Shown one piece after another: positions 34,338-43,058 of a stretch of DNA of 64,000 nucleotides. The stretch is from JAHJDS01 sp964569795 (GTDB taxonomy: Bacteria > Desulfobacterota > Desulfarculia > Desulfarculales > JAHJDS01). Location: NCBI GenBank assembly GCA_964569795.1, contig CAZMVB010000018.1, positions 1 through 64,000 of the forward strand, read 5' to 3'. Every line of letters starts with the position of its first letter. The stretch's first letter is position 1. The notes under the pieces are model-generated. The model worked only from the letters and a program-made list of their open reading frames with translations. It was not told where the DNA came from and ran no database searches. Made by a program: the position numbers and the translations under genes.

Positions 34338-34931
34338 CTACCAGGTCTCCTTGTGGTCCGGATTGGCCAGTTGGCGGCCCTCGCCGGGATAGGCCACCTG
34401 GTCCTGGGGCGGGGTCGGTTCGGTGACCGGGGGCCAGTGCCCGGGCTGGGGCTCGGGGCCTTCACGGGTCACGGCGTCGGGCCGGCGGTCCACCATGGCC
34501 GGCCGGGCCCGGATGTCCACCTCGGGCACGTTCCACGAGAACTCGATGGGGATGCCGTTGGGGTCAAAGGCGTAGATCGAGTGGATGAAGCCGTGGTCAA
34601 TGGCCTCGGTGCACCAGAATCCGGCCGCCTCGAGGCGGTCCTTGATCTCCCACAACGATTCCCGGTCATCAACGCCGATGGACACGTGATCGAACACGAA
34701 CGGCCCCTTGACCGGCGTGCCGTGGTCCCGCTCGGCGACCGGCTCCACGTCGGGCCACTCGAAAAAGGCGATCAGGTCGGTCGGGCTGATCTCGAAGAAG
34801 TAGTGGCGATAGCCCGGATGGCCCAGGCCGGCCACCAGGCGCATCCCCAGCAAGTCCCGCCAGAAGCGGATGGTCTGGTCCATGTCCCGGGTGGCCATGG
34901 CCAGGTGGTTTATGCCGTTATATCGCACCAC
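34338..34931 (-). CDS. VOC (glyoxalase/dioxygenase) superfamily protein
   Basis: This 197-residue protein starts at a GTG with GAGGT 7 nt upstream. It has two beta-alpha-beta3 modules. Module 1 begins NGINHLAMATRDMDQTIRFWRDLLGM; module 2 begins FDHVSIGVDDRESLWEIKDR and ends FDPNGIPIEFSW. The first-module His, the HVSIGV His and the IEF Glu are plausible metal ligands. The Pro-rich C-terminal tail (about 155-197) is atypical. It is likely a metal-dependent lyase or dioxygenase of unknown substrate. It sits directly right of repeat array 1. Confidence 0.8.
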   Translation of the reverse strand: MVRYNGINHLAMATRDMDQTIRFWRDLLGMRLVAGLGHPGYRHYFFEISPTDLIAFFEWPDVEPVAERDHGTPVKGPFVFDHVSIGVDDRESLWEIKDRLEAAGFWCTEAIDHGFIHSIYAFDPNGIPIEFSWNVPEVDIRARPAMVDRRPDAVTREGPEPQPGHWPPVTEPTPPQDQVAYPGEGRQLANPDHKETW

Positions 34932-35078
34932 AGTAACTACCTCAGGAAAGACTTGGATCACATCCCACAGGTCTTTGTGGACCGAGGCCCCTGTATGAAA
35001 TAAAAGCGGCCTCAAAGAAGGCTCTATTTTTATTTTTACCTGATTTCGCTTCGGTTTCAATGTGGTCCGGCGAGCGGT

Positions 35079-35426
35079 CTATAGTTTGTGCCCACAGTGC
35101 GGACAAAACCGATGGTCCGGCTCGACGACCTGTCCGCAGGCCGGGCAGACGGGACCGATGCGTTTGGGCTCGGGCCGGGACGAGGAGTCGGTCTCGTCCC
35201 AGACGCCTCCGCAGCGGTTGCAGGCCAGGACGATCCGGCCCTTTTTCACCGGGACCACGGGAATGAAAAACACGGACAGGTAGTGGTCCAGGCGGACCAG
35301 TCGGGCCGTGGGCGTTCCGCACTGGGGACAGGTCCGCCACTGGTCGTCCACCTTGATTTTCTTGGGCTGTACGCCGCCGATGAGGATGAAGAAGGCCCAC
35401 CTCCGCTCTATTCGTTGGGGCATCAT
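35079..35426 (-). CDS. zinc-ribbon protein
   Basis: This 115-residue protein has four CxxC knuckles: C33/C36 with C69/C72, and C94/C97 with C108/C111. They form two zinc ribbons, the second being the common CPACGQ...FCPHCG type. The segment between the first two knuckles (LDHYLSVFFIPVVPVKKG) matches the zinc-ribbon-15-like family. A weak hydrophobic FFILIGGV lies near the N-terminus. The role is unknown; proteins of this type often recruit partners or nucleic acid. Confidence 0.7.
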   Translation of the reverse strand: MMPQRIERRWAFFILIGGVQPKKIKVDDQWRTCPQCGTPTARLVRLDHYLSVFFIPVVPVKKGRIVLACNRCGGVWDETDSSSRPEPKRIGPVCPACGQVVEPDHRFCPHCGHKL

Positions 35427-35481
35427 AACACATTGATGCCCCGCGGCTAAGACTGAACAAAGGCCCCCGGGTGTTCCATGT

Positions 35482-35487
35482 TATAAT
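35482..35487 (+). promoter_or_regulatory. -10 element TATAAT upstream of the repeat-type secreted protein
   Basis: A consensus TATAAT 64 bp before the ATG at 35551. No acceptable -35 box is found at 16-18 bp, so an activator-dependent or extended promoter is possible. Confidence 0.35.
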
Positions 35488-35550
35488 CCCTTCTGAAGGA
35501 AATCAGGATGACACTGGCCGGTCCGGCCGCCATAACCCTGGGAGGCGCTC

Positions 35551-35862
35551 ATGAAAAAGTTTCTCTTAGTCGTCTCGGCCGTGGTCATGCTCGCCGGCCC
35601 GGCCCGGGCGATGAAGGTCTTTGTCGTGAAATACTCGACCCAGGCCGACCAAAAGGTCTATGTGGTCAAATACAAGAGCCAGGCCGATTGCCTCATCTAC
35701 CGGGTCGCCTACGAGAGCCAGGCCCGGGGCCCGGCCAAGTGGTATTTCGTCTCGTATGCCAGCCAGGCCGATAAAAAGATCTATTATGTCAACTACGCCA
35801 GTCAGGCCGACCTGAAGGTCTTTTTTGTCAGGTACGAATCCCAGGCCAAGTGCAACCGGTGA
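35551..35862 (+). CDS. secreted 13-residue-repeat protein (DUF6150/septknot-like)
   Basis: This 103-residue protein has a signal peptide (MKKFLLVVSAVVMLAGPARA) followed by six tandem units of the form KVYVVKYxSQAD. The units are MKVFVVKYSTQAD, QKVYVVKYKSQAD, CLIYRVAYESQAR(+3), KWYFVSYASQAD, KKIYYVNYASQAD and LKVFFVRYESQAK. Alternating aromatic/valine strands and conserved SQAD turns predict a closed beta-repeat. Cys occurs in unit 3 and at the C-terminus. It probably acts in the periplasm or outside the cell. I recognise the repeat from uncharacterised DUF6150-type proteins; no function is known to me. Confidence 0.75.
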   Translation: MKKFLLVVSAVVMLAGPARAMKVFVVKYSTQADQKVYVVKYKSQADCLIYRVAYESQARGPAKWYFVSYASQADKKIYYVNYASQADLKVFFVRYESQAKCNR

Positions 35863-35976
35863 CCTTGGCCCTGCCCGCTCAATATAGCGAAGACCGCCTG
35901 TAACCAAATCTCCCCCGAAAACGTCATTCCTATTGAGGCCGGATGAATACCGGCCCGGGTCAAAACGGGGGAGATC

Positions 35977-36189
35977 ATGGACCACGAAATCTCGGTGATG
36001 GTGTTTTACCTGCCCCGAGGGGCGGGTACGGCCCACGACAACGGACCGCCCCTGGACACGGTCCCGGCCGACCCCACCCGGGCCCGCGGCCGGCACGTCC
36101 GCGCCCGCCGCCAGGCCCATGCCGCCGGCCGAATCCGGCGCGGTCAGGGCCTGGTCGGGGTGATCCGGGCCTGCCTGGGCCTGGGCTGA
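35977..36189 (+). CDS. possible small protein, low confidence
   Basis: A 70-codon frame with GGGGGAG 4 nt before the ATG, beginning MDHEISVMVFYLPRGAG. The rest is Arg/Ala/Gly-rich, as expected of any open frame in GC-rich DNA. No family recognised; it could be spurious. Apart from it, 35863-36333 shows nothing identifiable. Confidence 0.3.
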   Translation: MDHEISVMVFYLPRGAGTAHDNGPPLDTVPADPTRARGRHVRARRQAHAAGRIRRGQGLVGVIRACLGLG

Positions 36190-36333
36190 ACGTCCATAGC
36201 CGGGGACGGTTGCGCGGCCAGGCCGCCGGTAGTAATCGTTAGGTCAGGGAACGAGGGGCCGCGACCGGCTCGGTGAAACGGGCGGTGTCAAGCGGCGCGC
36301 GTCGTTATTCATCACCTTTGACCGAGGTTTGAG

Positions 36334-36645
36334 ATGAACCGGTGGATGGGTACCTGGCTGGTTGTGGGAATGGGGATCCTGCTGGGCGTTCTGGCGGCGG
36401 CCTTCATCGCCCAGGCGTCACCCGTGGTGTCCGGGCAAAAGGTGGCGTCCGAAACCCGGGTCGCGAAAGTCTGCCATAACGTCCGGACCTGCCGGCCGGA
36501 CTGTCACTGGGAGCGGGCCTGCAGCGGTTACCTCTATTCCTGTTACCGGGCGTCCAACGGCAAGACCATCTGCCAGAAGATTCCCCAGTGTACGCGGCTC
36601 TACAGCTGTATCCGGAAATGCACCACCACCCGGGTCTGTAACTGA
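36334..36645 (+). CDS. small secreted cysteine-rich protein (10 Cys)
   Basis: This 103-residue protein has an N-terminal hydrophobic signal (WLVVGMGILLGVLAAAFIAQA, about 8-28). The mature part of about 75 residues has ten cysteines, and the first and last close the domain (VCHNVRTCRPDC ... CTTTRVC). Spacings suggest up to five disulfides. The mature region is basic and rich in aromatic residues. The family is not recognised; candidates are a disulfide-stabilised structural, toxin-like or adhesin-like small protein. It has its own unit, convergent with the TerC gene. Confidence 0.65.
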   Translation: MNRWMGTWLVVGMGILLGVLAAAFIAQASPVVSGQKVASETRVAKVCHNVRTCRPDCHWERACSGYLYSCYRASNGKTICQKIPQCTRLYSCIRKCTTTRVCN

Positions 36646-36678
36646 CCGGTCGCGGCCAATCTTCCGCCCCGGTTCCGC

Positions 36679-37428
36679 TTATTTTTCAGGCGTAGCCGGG
36701 GCGGGTCGTTTCGCCCGCCGGGCGCCGGCCCACAGATTCAGCATTTCCACGCCGAGTGAAAAGGCCATGGCGAAATAGATATATCCCCGCTGGATGCGCT
36801 GGCCGATGCCCTCGGCCACCAGAAAGACGCCGATCAGGATCAAGAAGGCCAGGGCCAGCATGCGCAGGCTGGGGTGGCGCTCGACGAACCGGGCGACCAG
36901 CCCGGCGAAGACGATCATGATGATCACGGCGATGACGATGGCCGCGACCATGATCAGGACGTGACGGGCCATGCCGATGGCCGTGACCACCGAGTCGATG
37001 GAAAAGACGATATCCATGACCCCGATCAGGAGGACCGTGCCCCAAAACGAGGCCCCCTTGAGGGGTGACGCCTCGTCCGCCTCGGCCCGGCGGCCCTCGA
37101 TCTGCTTGTGAACCTCGTGGGTGGCCTTGAACAGGAGGAACAGGCCGCCGGCCAGAAGGATCAGGTTATGGCCGGTGAACTTGACGCCCCACAGGGTGAA
37201 CAGCTCGAACCGGGCCGCGTTCATGGTCCAGGTCAGGCCCAACAGGAACAGGATGCGGGTGGCCATGGCCAGGAGCAGACCGATCCGCCGGGCCCAGGCC
37301 CGTTTTTCCGGTGCGACCCGGCCCGAGAGCAGGGCGATGAACACGATGTTGTCAATGCCCAGGACGATCTCGATCCCGGTCAGGGCCAAGAGGGCGACCA
37401 GGCTCTCCAAGGAAAAAAGCGGGGGCAT
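36679..37428 (-). CDS. TerC family integral membrane protein
   Basis: This 249-residue polytopic protein carries the TerC signature GIEIVLGIDNIVFIALLSGR (18-37) and a second acidic helix GVMDIVFSIDSVVTAIGMA. The paired Asp residues in the membrane suggest metal coordination. Family members (TerC/Alx/YkoY) export Mn2+ or serve metalation of exoenzymes. The tellurite operon partners are absent, so Mn handling is more likely. It ends close to the Cys-rich secreted protein and begins beside repeat array 2. Confidence 0.88.
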   Translation of the reverse strand: MPPLFSLESLVALLALTGIEIVLGIDNIVFIALLSGRVAPEKRAWARRIGLLLAMATRILFLLGLTWTMNAARFELFTLWGVKFTGHNLILLAGGLFLLFKATHEVHKQIEGRRAEADEASPLKGASFWGTVLLIGVMDIVFSIDSVVTAIGMARHVLIMVAAIVIAVIIMIVFAGLVARFVERHPSLRMLALAFLILIGVFLVAEGIGQRIQRGYIYFAMAFSLGVEMLNLWAGARRAKRPAPATPEK

Positions 37429-37468
37429 GGCTCAGGCTCCAGGATTCGGTGTAGTTTTTTAGGTATTG

Positions 37469-37640
37469 CCGGCTGGCCAAGGGTACGGCCTGCCCGCCGG
37501 GCGGCCAAACCGCTGGCCCTCCTTGGTCGTGGGCCCGGCCGGCCCGATCCGATTAAAATCGGGCCGGCCGCGCCGGTGAGGCCTTCATTCTGGAAGGTGG
37601 TCTCCTGCCGCCCGGCCTTTTCGACCTTGCCTGGCCGGCC
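37469..37640. repeat. structured palindromic repeat, array 2 copy 1
   Basis: Same plan as array 1: a CCGGCTGGCC opening, CCCGCCGGGCGGCC, inner arms GGCCGGCCCGATC / ATCGGGCCGGCC around a short AT-rich loop, TGCCGCCCGGCC and a closing GGCCGGCC. Array 2 has its own spacer (TTTCCGGGTTTGGCCGTGAG...) different from that of array 1. Confidence 0.8.
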
Positions 37641-37690
37641 GTTTCCGGGTTTGGCCGTGAGATATGTTCTTTTATGAGTCCGGTCCCTGG

Positions 37691-37843
37691 CGGCCGGCCT
37701 GGGTGCGGCCAAACCGCTGGCCCTCCTTGGTCGTGGGCCCGGCCGGCCCGATCCAATTAAATCGGGCCGGCCGCGCCGGTCAGGCCTTCATTCTGGAAAG
37801 CAGTCTCCTGCCGCCCGGCCTTCTTGGCCTCGACCGGCCGGCC
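37691..37843. repeat. structured palindromic repeat, array 2 copy 2 (short form)
   Basis: This copy lacks about 16-17 bp corresponding to the 5' half of the middle stem (TGCCCGCCGGGCGG) but keeps the inner palindrome and the closing GGCCGGCC. It shows that the middle stem can be lost. Confidence 0.78.
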
Positions 37844-37890
37844 GTTTCCGGGTTTGGCCGTGAGATATGTTCTTTTATGAGTCCGGTCCC

Positions 37891-37990
37891 NNNNNNNNNN
37901 NNNNNNNNNNNNNNNNNNNNNNNNNNNNNNNNNNNNNNNNNNNNNNNNNNNNNNNNNNNNNNNNNNNNNNNNNNNNNNNNNNNNNNNNNN
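37891..37990. other. assembly gap (100 N) inside repeat array 2
   Basis: Exactly 100 N. The 55 bases left of the gap (37836-37890) are identical to the 55 bases right of it (37991-38045). This is what a 55-mer assembly graph leaves when two contigs overlap but are joined with N, so little or no sequence may be missing. Confidence 0.95.
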
Positions 37991-38048
37991 GGCCGGCCGT
38001 TTCCGGGTTTGGCCGTGAGATATGTTCTTTTATGAGTCCGGTCCCCAG

Positions 38049-38220
38049 CGGCCGGCCTGTGGTACGGCCTGCCCGCCGGGCGGCCAAGACCGCTGGCCCT
38101 CCTTGGTCGTGGGCCCGGCCGGCCCGATCCCATATAAATCGGGCCGGCCGCGCCAACCAAGCCTACATTCTGGAAAGCGGTCTCCTGCCGCCCGGCCTTG
38201 TTGGCCTCTATTGGCCGGCC
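38049..38220. repeat. structured palindromic repeat, array 2 copy 3
   Basis: A full-length copy with inner arms GGCCCGATC / GATTTATAT-type loop / ATCGGGCC and closing TTGGCCGGCC. It ends 24 bp from the ruvB stop. Confidence 0.8.
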
Positions 38221-38244
38221 GCTTCCCGGGCGGGGCCGGGACGA

Positions 38245-39273
38245 TCAGAACAGATCGGACTGGCCCCGGGTGGAGACCTTTTTACCTAAATGCTCGAAGG
38301 CCCGGCGGGTGGCCAGCCGGCCCCGGGGGGTGCGCTGCAGGAAACCGCACAGGATCAGATAGGGTTCGGACACGTCCTCGATGGTGTCCTTGATCTCGCC
38401 CACGGCCGCGGCCAGAGTCTCGAGGCCGACCGGGCCGCCGTCGAATTTTTCCACCAGGACGCTCAAGATCCGCCGGTCAAGCTCATCCAGGCCGCAGTCG
38501 TCCACCTGGAGCAGGGCCAGGGAATCCCGGGCCACCTCGCGGGTGATGACCCCGTCGGCCCGGACCTGGGCGAAATCCCTGACCCGGCGCAGGAGCCGGT
38601 TGGCCACCCGGGGTGTGCCCCGGCTGCGCCGGGCGATCTCCTCGGCGCCGTCAGGCTCGAGGTGGAGATTGAGCAGCTTGGCCGAGCGGGAGACGATATC
38701 TGCCAGGTGGTGGGCGTCGTAAAAATCGACCCGCAGCACCACGCCGAACCGGTCCCGCAGCGGCGGGGTGAGCAGGCCGGCCCGGGTGGTGGCCCCGACC
38801 AGGGTGAACCGGGGCAGGTCCAGCTTGACGGTCCGGGCCGAGGGCCCCTCGCCGATGACCAGGTCGAGCTGAAAGTCCTCCATGGCCGGGTACAGGATTT
38901 CCTCGACCACGTGGTTCAGCCGGTGGATCTCGTCCACGAACAACACGTCGGCCGGATGCTGGTTGGTCAGGATGGCCGCCAGGTCCCCGGGCCGCTCCAG
39001 GACCGGGCCCGAGGTGGCCCGGATGTTGACCCCCATCTCGGCGCTGACGATGTGGGCCAGGGTGGTCTTGCCCAGTCCGGGCGGGCCGTGGAGCAGGACG
39101 TGATCCAGGGCCTCGCCCCGGGCCCTGGCCGCATCAATGGCCACGGCCAGGTTTTCCCGGAGGGAATCCTGCCCCACGAACTCGCTGAGCGAGGTGGGCC
39201 GCAGCGAGACCTCGAGGCCGGCCTCCTCCTCGGCGGCCCGGCCGGTCAGGATATTGTCCGGGGGGTGGTCCAT
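38245..39273 (-). CDS. ruvB: Holliday junction branch migration ATPase RuvB
   Basis: This 342-residue AAA+ motor has a Walker A GPPGLGKTT (63-71), Walker B FVDEIH (112-117), sensor region GATTRAGLLTPPLRDRFGVV and a C-terminal winged helix (GLETLAAAVGEIKDTIEDVSEPYLI). ATG 39273 (MDHPPDNILTG) is the start by length. Upstream codons to 39408 are in frame but not RuvB-like. ruvA and ruvC are not adjacent. The gene is flanked on both sides by copies of the palindromic repeat. Confidence 0.93.
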   Translation of the reverse strand: MDHPPDNILTGRAAEEEAGLEVSLRPTSLSEFVGQDSLRENLAVAIDAARARGEALDHVLLHGPPGLGKTTLAHIVSAEMGVNIRATSGPVLERPGDLAAILTNQHPADVLFVDEIHRLNHVVEEILYPAMEDFQLDLVIGEGPSARTVKLDLPRFTLVGATTRAGLLTPPLRDRFGVVLRVDFYDAHHLADIVSRSAKLLNLHLEPDGAEEIARRSRGTPRVANRLLRRVRDFAQVRADGVITREVARDSLALLQVDDCGLDELDRRILSVLVEKFDGGPVGLETLAAAVGEIKDTIEDVSEPYLILCGFLQRTPRGRLATRRAFEHLGKKVSTRGQSDLF

Positions 39274-39408
39274 GTCGCTGTGACTATACACCAGGCCCCG
39301 GGGAGGGCGCAACAGACGCCAGGGGGCTTGCCCCCTGTCCAGGGAAGGGGATATAGTCAGATGGCGCCCGGCCGAGGCAACATGTCCTTTCTTGAAGGTA
39401 ACCTTCAA

Positions 39409-39578
39409 CGGCCGGCCGAGGGTCCGGCCTTCCCGCCTGGCGGCAATAACCGAGGGCCTGCTTTGGTCGTTGGCCCGGCCGGCCCGATCAAAATAAAATC
39501 GGGCCGGCGGGCCGGCAAGGCCTCAATTCTCGAATGTCGCCTCTTGCCGCCCGGCCTCAAGGCCTCGATCGGCCGGCC
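39409..39578. repeat. structured palindromic repeat, single copy between ruvB and namZ
   Basis: A more diverged seventh copy: GGCCGGCC opening, CCTGGCGGCAA pairing with TTGCCGCCCGG (one mismatch), inner GGCCCGATC / ATCGGGCC around an AAAATAAA loop, and closing GGCCGGCC. Its arm sequence differs while pairing is kept. Confidence 0.75.
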
Positions 39579-39653
39579 GCCTCCCGGGCCCGGTCCGGGA
39601 GGCCCTGTCCGACGGCGGGCGATCCGGTTCATGCCTTGACGGGAGAGGCGTCA

Positions 39654-40835
<1,182 letters not shown>

Positions 40836-40837
40836 GA

Positions 40838-41734
40838 ATGTTTTATGGCGGGAGGCCGTTCGTGTCCGGCGGGATTACGATTCAGGCAATGCTTTTCGTT
40901 CTTATCTGGGCCGTGGGTCCGGCCACGGCCCGGCCCGTGAGCCTCGACGTGGCGGTGTCCCTCCCGCCCCTGGCCGATTTGACCCGGATGGTGGCCGGGG
41001 ACCGGGCCCGGGTGATCACCATCCTGCCGCCCGGGGCCTCGCCCCACACCTTTGCCCCCACGCCCCGGCTCCTGGCCCGCCTGGCCCGGGCGCGGGTGTT
41101 GATCGTGGTCGGGGCCGGTCTGGATGACTGGGCCATGCGAATGGTCGATCCCCGCCGCACCCGGGTGGTCGTCCTGACCCGGGGCCTCAACCTGCTGCAG
41201 GGCGATCCTGAGCATGCCTCGGGCGGCAATCCCCATATCTGGCTGGACCCGATCCTGATGATCCGGGCCGTGAACCGAATCGCCGCGGTCCTGATCGCCG
41301 CGGACCCCTCCGGCCGCCGGGTATTTCAGAAGGGAAGGGCCGAAGCGGTCTCCCGCTTGCGGGCCCTGGACCGCTGGGTCAAATCCCGCCGAAAAACCTG
41401 GCGCCATTGGCGCTACGTGGCCTTTCATCCGTTCCTGGCCTATTTTGCCAGGCGTTACAGTCTGATAAGGGTCGGGGTCATCGAGGCGGCCCCGGGCAAG
41501 CAGCCGACGCCGCGGCACCTGATGAAGCTCGTCCGGGCCATCGGGAAATACCGGGTCAGGTTCGTCCTGGCCGAACCCCAGCTCAACGACCAGGCGGCCC
41601 GGGTCATCGCCCGGGAGGCCGGGGTCAAGGTGATCAAGATCGACCCCCTGGGCGGGACCGGCCCGGCGGCGCCAGGGTCCTACTTCGACGTGATGCGCCG
41701 TCTTGTCCTCCGGCTGGAGTCCGGGCTGAGGTGA
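40838..41734 (+). CDS. metal ABC transporter substrate-binding protein (ZnuA/TroA family), orphan
   Basis: This 298-residue protein has a signal peptide (about 1-31, AMLFVLIWAVGPATA) and an N-terminal lobe VAVSLPPLADLTRMVAGDRA. Metal ligands are probably PHTFAPTP (His), NPHIWLDP (His), the His in VAFHPFLAYF and Asp in KIDPLGG. The acidic/His-rich loop of ZnuA is lacking, so Mn2+ or Zn2+ cannot be distinguished. It starts 2 bp after namZ. No ABC ATPase or permease gene is nearby. Confidence 0.82.
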   Translation: MFYGGRPFVSGGITIQAMLFVLIWAVGPATARPVSLDVAVSLPPLADLTRMVAGDRARVITILPPGASPHTFAPTPRLLARLARARVLIVVGAGLDDWAMRMVDPRRTRVVVLTRGLNLLQGDPEHASGGNPHIWLDPILMIRAVNRIAAVLIAADPSGRRVFQKGRAEAVSRLRALDRWVKSRRKTWRHWRYVAFHPFLAYFARRYSLIRVGVIEAAPGKQPTPRHLMKLVRAIGKYRVRFVLAEPQLNDQAARVIAREAGVKVIKIDPLGGTGPAAPGSYFDVMRRLVLRLESGLR

Positions 41735-41807
41735 CCGGGCCGGAGCCTTGTCAGGCCCGGCGTCCTTGTGTTAACGTCTGGATGAATCATCTCGGGGGAG
41801 AAACACC

Positions 41808-42266
41808 ATGGCCGGCGTGAACAAGGTAATCCTGATCGGCAACCTGGGCCGGGACCCGGAAATCCGCTACACCCAGGGCGGCACGGCCGTGGCCAATTTC
41901 ACCCTGGCCACCACCGACCGGTTCAAGAACCGGGACGGCGAGTGGGAAGACCGGACCGAGTGGCATCGGGTCGTCTTTTTCGGCCGGACGGCCGAGGTCT
42001 GCGGCGAGTACCTGCACAAGGGCAAGCAGGTGTACGTCGAGGGCCGGCTCCAGACCAGGAAGTGGGAGGACAAGGGCGGCCAGGAGCGCTACACCACCGA
42101 GATCGTCGGGGACCGGATGCAGATGCTGGGCCGGGCGGACGGGGGCGCCTCGGGGGGCCGCGGCGGCTCGGACCAGGAGGGCCGGGGCCGGCGCGATCAG
42201 GGCGGCCGGGGATCCCAGGGCGTATCCGAACCACCCATCGGGCCTGACGACGACATCCCGTTCTGA
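41808..42266 (+). CDS. ssb: single-stranded DNA-binding protein
   Basis: This 152-residue protein has an OB fold, NKVILIGNLGRDPEIRYTQGG through KWEDKGGQERYTTEIV, a Gly/Arg/Gln-rich linker (about 110-140) and the acidic partner-binding tip DDDIPF. It has a GGGGGAGAA ribosome-binding site. It is terminated by a hairpin shared with the convergent tatA gene. Confidence 0.95.
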   Translation: MAGVNKVILIGNLGRDPEIRYTQGGTAVANFTLATTDRFKNRDGEWEDRTEWHRVVFFGRTAEVCGEYLHKGKQVYVEGRLQTRKWEDKGGQERYTTEIVGDRMQMLGRADGGASGGRGGSDQEGRGRRDQGGRGSQGVSEPPIGPDDDIPF

Positions 42267-42290
42267 TCCAGGCCGAGCCGGCGACCGGTA

Positions 42291-42320
42291 AAAAAAACGA
42301 CGTCCCCGGGGGCGTCGTTT
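42291..42320. terminator. bidirectional terminator between ssb and tatA
   Basis: AAACGACG and CGTCGTTT arms enclose a TCCCCGGGGG core that also pairs. An A-run lies to the left and TTTCAATTTT to the right, so it serves both convergent transcripts. Confidence 0.8.
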
Positions 42321-42342
42321 CAATTTTCTCTCTGATTTATGT

Positions 42343-42555
42343 TCAGTCGCCCTTGGGCGGCGGCTTCTTGTCGTCAGTGGCGGCCTGGTCGGTCTTCTTG
42401 CCCGCCTCCTCGGTGATCTCGTCAGGATTCTTGACCCCCCGGCGGAAGTTGCTGATCGCCTTGCCCAGTCCCCCCCCGATTTGGGGCAGCCGGCTGGCGC
42501 CGAAGAGCAACACCACGATCCCGAGGACAATCAGCAGTTCAGTGGTTCCAAACAT
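42343..42555 (-). CDS. tatA: twin-arginine translocase subunit TatA/TatE
   Basis: This 70-residue protein has an N-terminal transmembrane helix MFGTTELLIVLGIVVLLFGA, the FGASRLPQIGGGLGKAI hinge and amphipathic helix, and an acidic/basic Lys-rich tail. It forms the pore component of the Tat export system. tatC is not nearby. It is preceded 10 bp upstream by a Cys-rich small protein on the same strand. Confidence 0.93.
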   Translation of the reverse strand: MFGTTELLIVLGIVVLLFGASRLPQIGGGLGKAISNFRRGVKNPDEITEEAGKKTDQAATDDKKPPPKGD

Positions 42556-42565
42556 AATGGTGATC

Positions 42566-42943
42566 CTATTCGTCGGTGTGGACTGTCTCGGCCATCATGG
42601 CCTGGAACTCGGGGGAGCGGGCCAGATCCAACAGCGAATGATGGAGTTCGATCCAGGCCCGCCAGGTCCTCTGCCAGGCCTCGTTCTGCCACGGCGCCCG
42701 GGGAGCCCGGGGCCGGGAAGCGCTTCCCAGAAAGGTTCGGTAATCCTGGTCGCAGGACCGGCAGAGCCTGACGGGCAGTTGCGGTCCCATGGCCACTCCG
42801 GCCTCGTCCTCCAGGGACTGGCCGCAGCGGGCGCAATGCATCGGACAAGCCAGACAGTGAATCAGCCGCCTCAGGCTCTCGGCCTGAGGCGCGAACCGAT
42901 CGGTCTCCCGACGGCGCCCCCTGATGTCGATGATCTCAGCCAT
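42566..42943 (-). CDS. small Cys-rich putative zinc-binding protein next to tatA
   Basis: This 125-residue protein starts MAEIIDIRGRRR at ATG 42943. A metal-site-like cluster is visible: C30, C33, C37, C40 (CLAC-PMHC-ARC) and C61, C64 (CRSC). An Arg/Trp-rich helical C-terminus follows (WQNEAWQRTWRAWIELHHSLL). It is probably cotranscribed with tatA. Function not recognised; it could be a zinc-ribbon adaptor. Confidence 0.6.
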   Translation of the reverse strand: MAEIIDIRGRRRETDRFAPQAESLRRLIHCLACPMHCARCGQSLEDEAGVAMGPQLPVRLCRSCDQDYRTFLGSASRPRAPRAPWQNEAWQRTWRAWIELHHSLLDLARSPEFQAMMAETVHTDE

Positions 42944-43058
42944 CGGCCTCTGTCTCGCCCCTTCCCTTCTCAAACTATACACCGCGTCCGAAGATGAGGT
43001 CAAGGAGGACCGCCCCCCCGCTCCCCGGGGACGGTCCCACCCGATCAAAGTGTCCGGT

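Noticed and set aside
33571..39578. CRISPR array or integron attC sites for the GGCCGGCC repeats
   Set aside because: Units are ~170 bp, spacers within one array are identical rather than unique, no cas or integrase genes occur, and the attC core GTTRRRY is missing.
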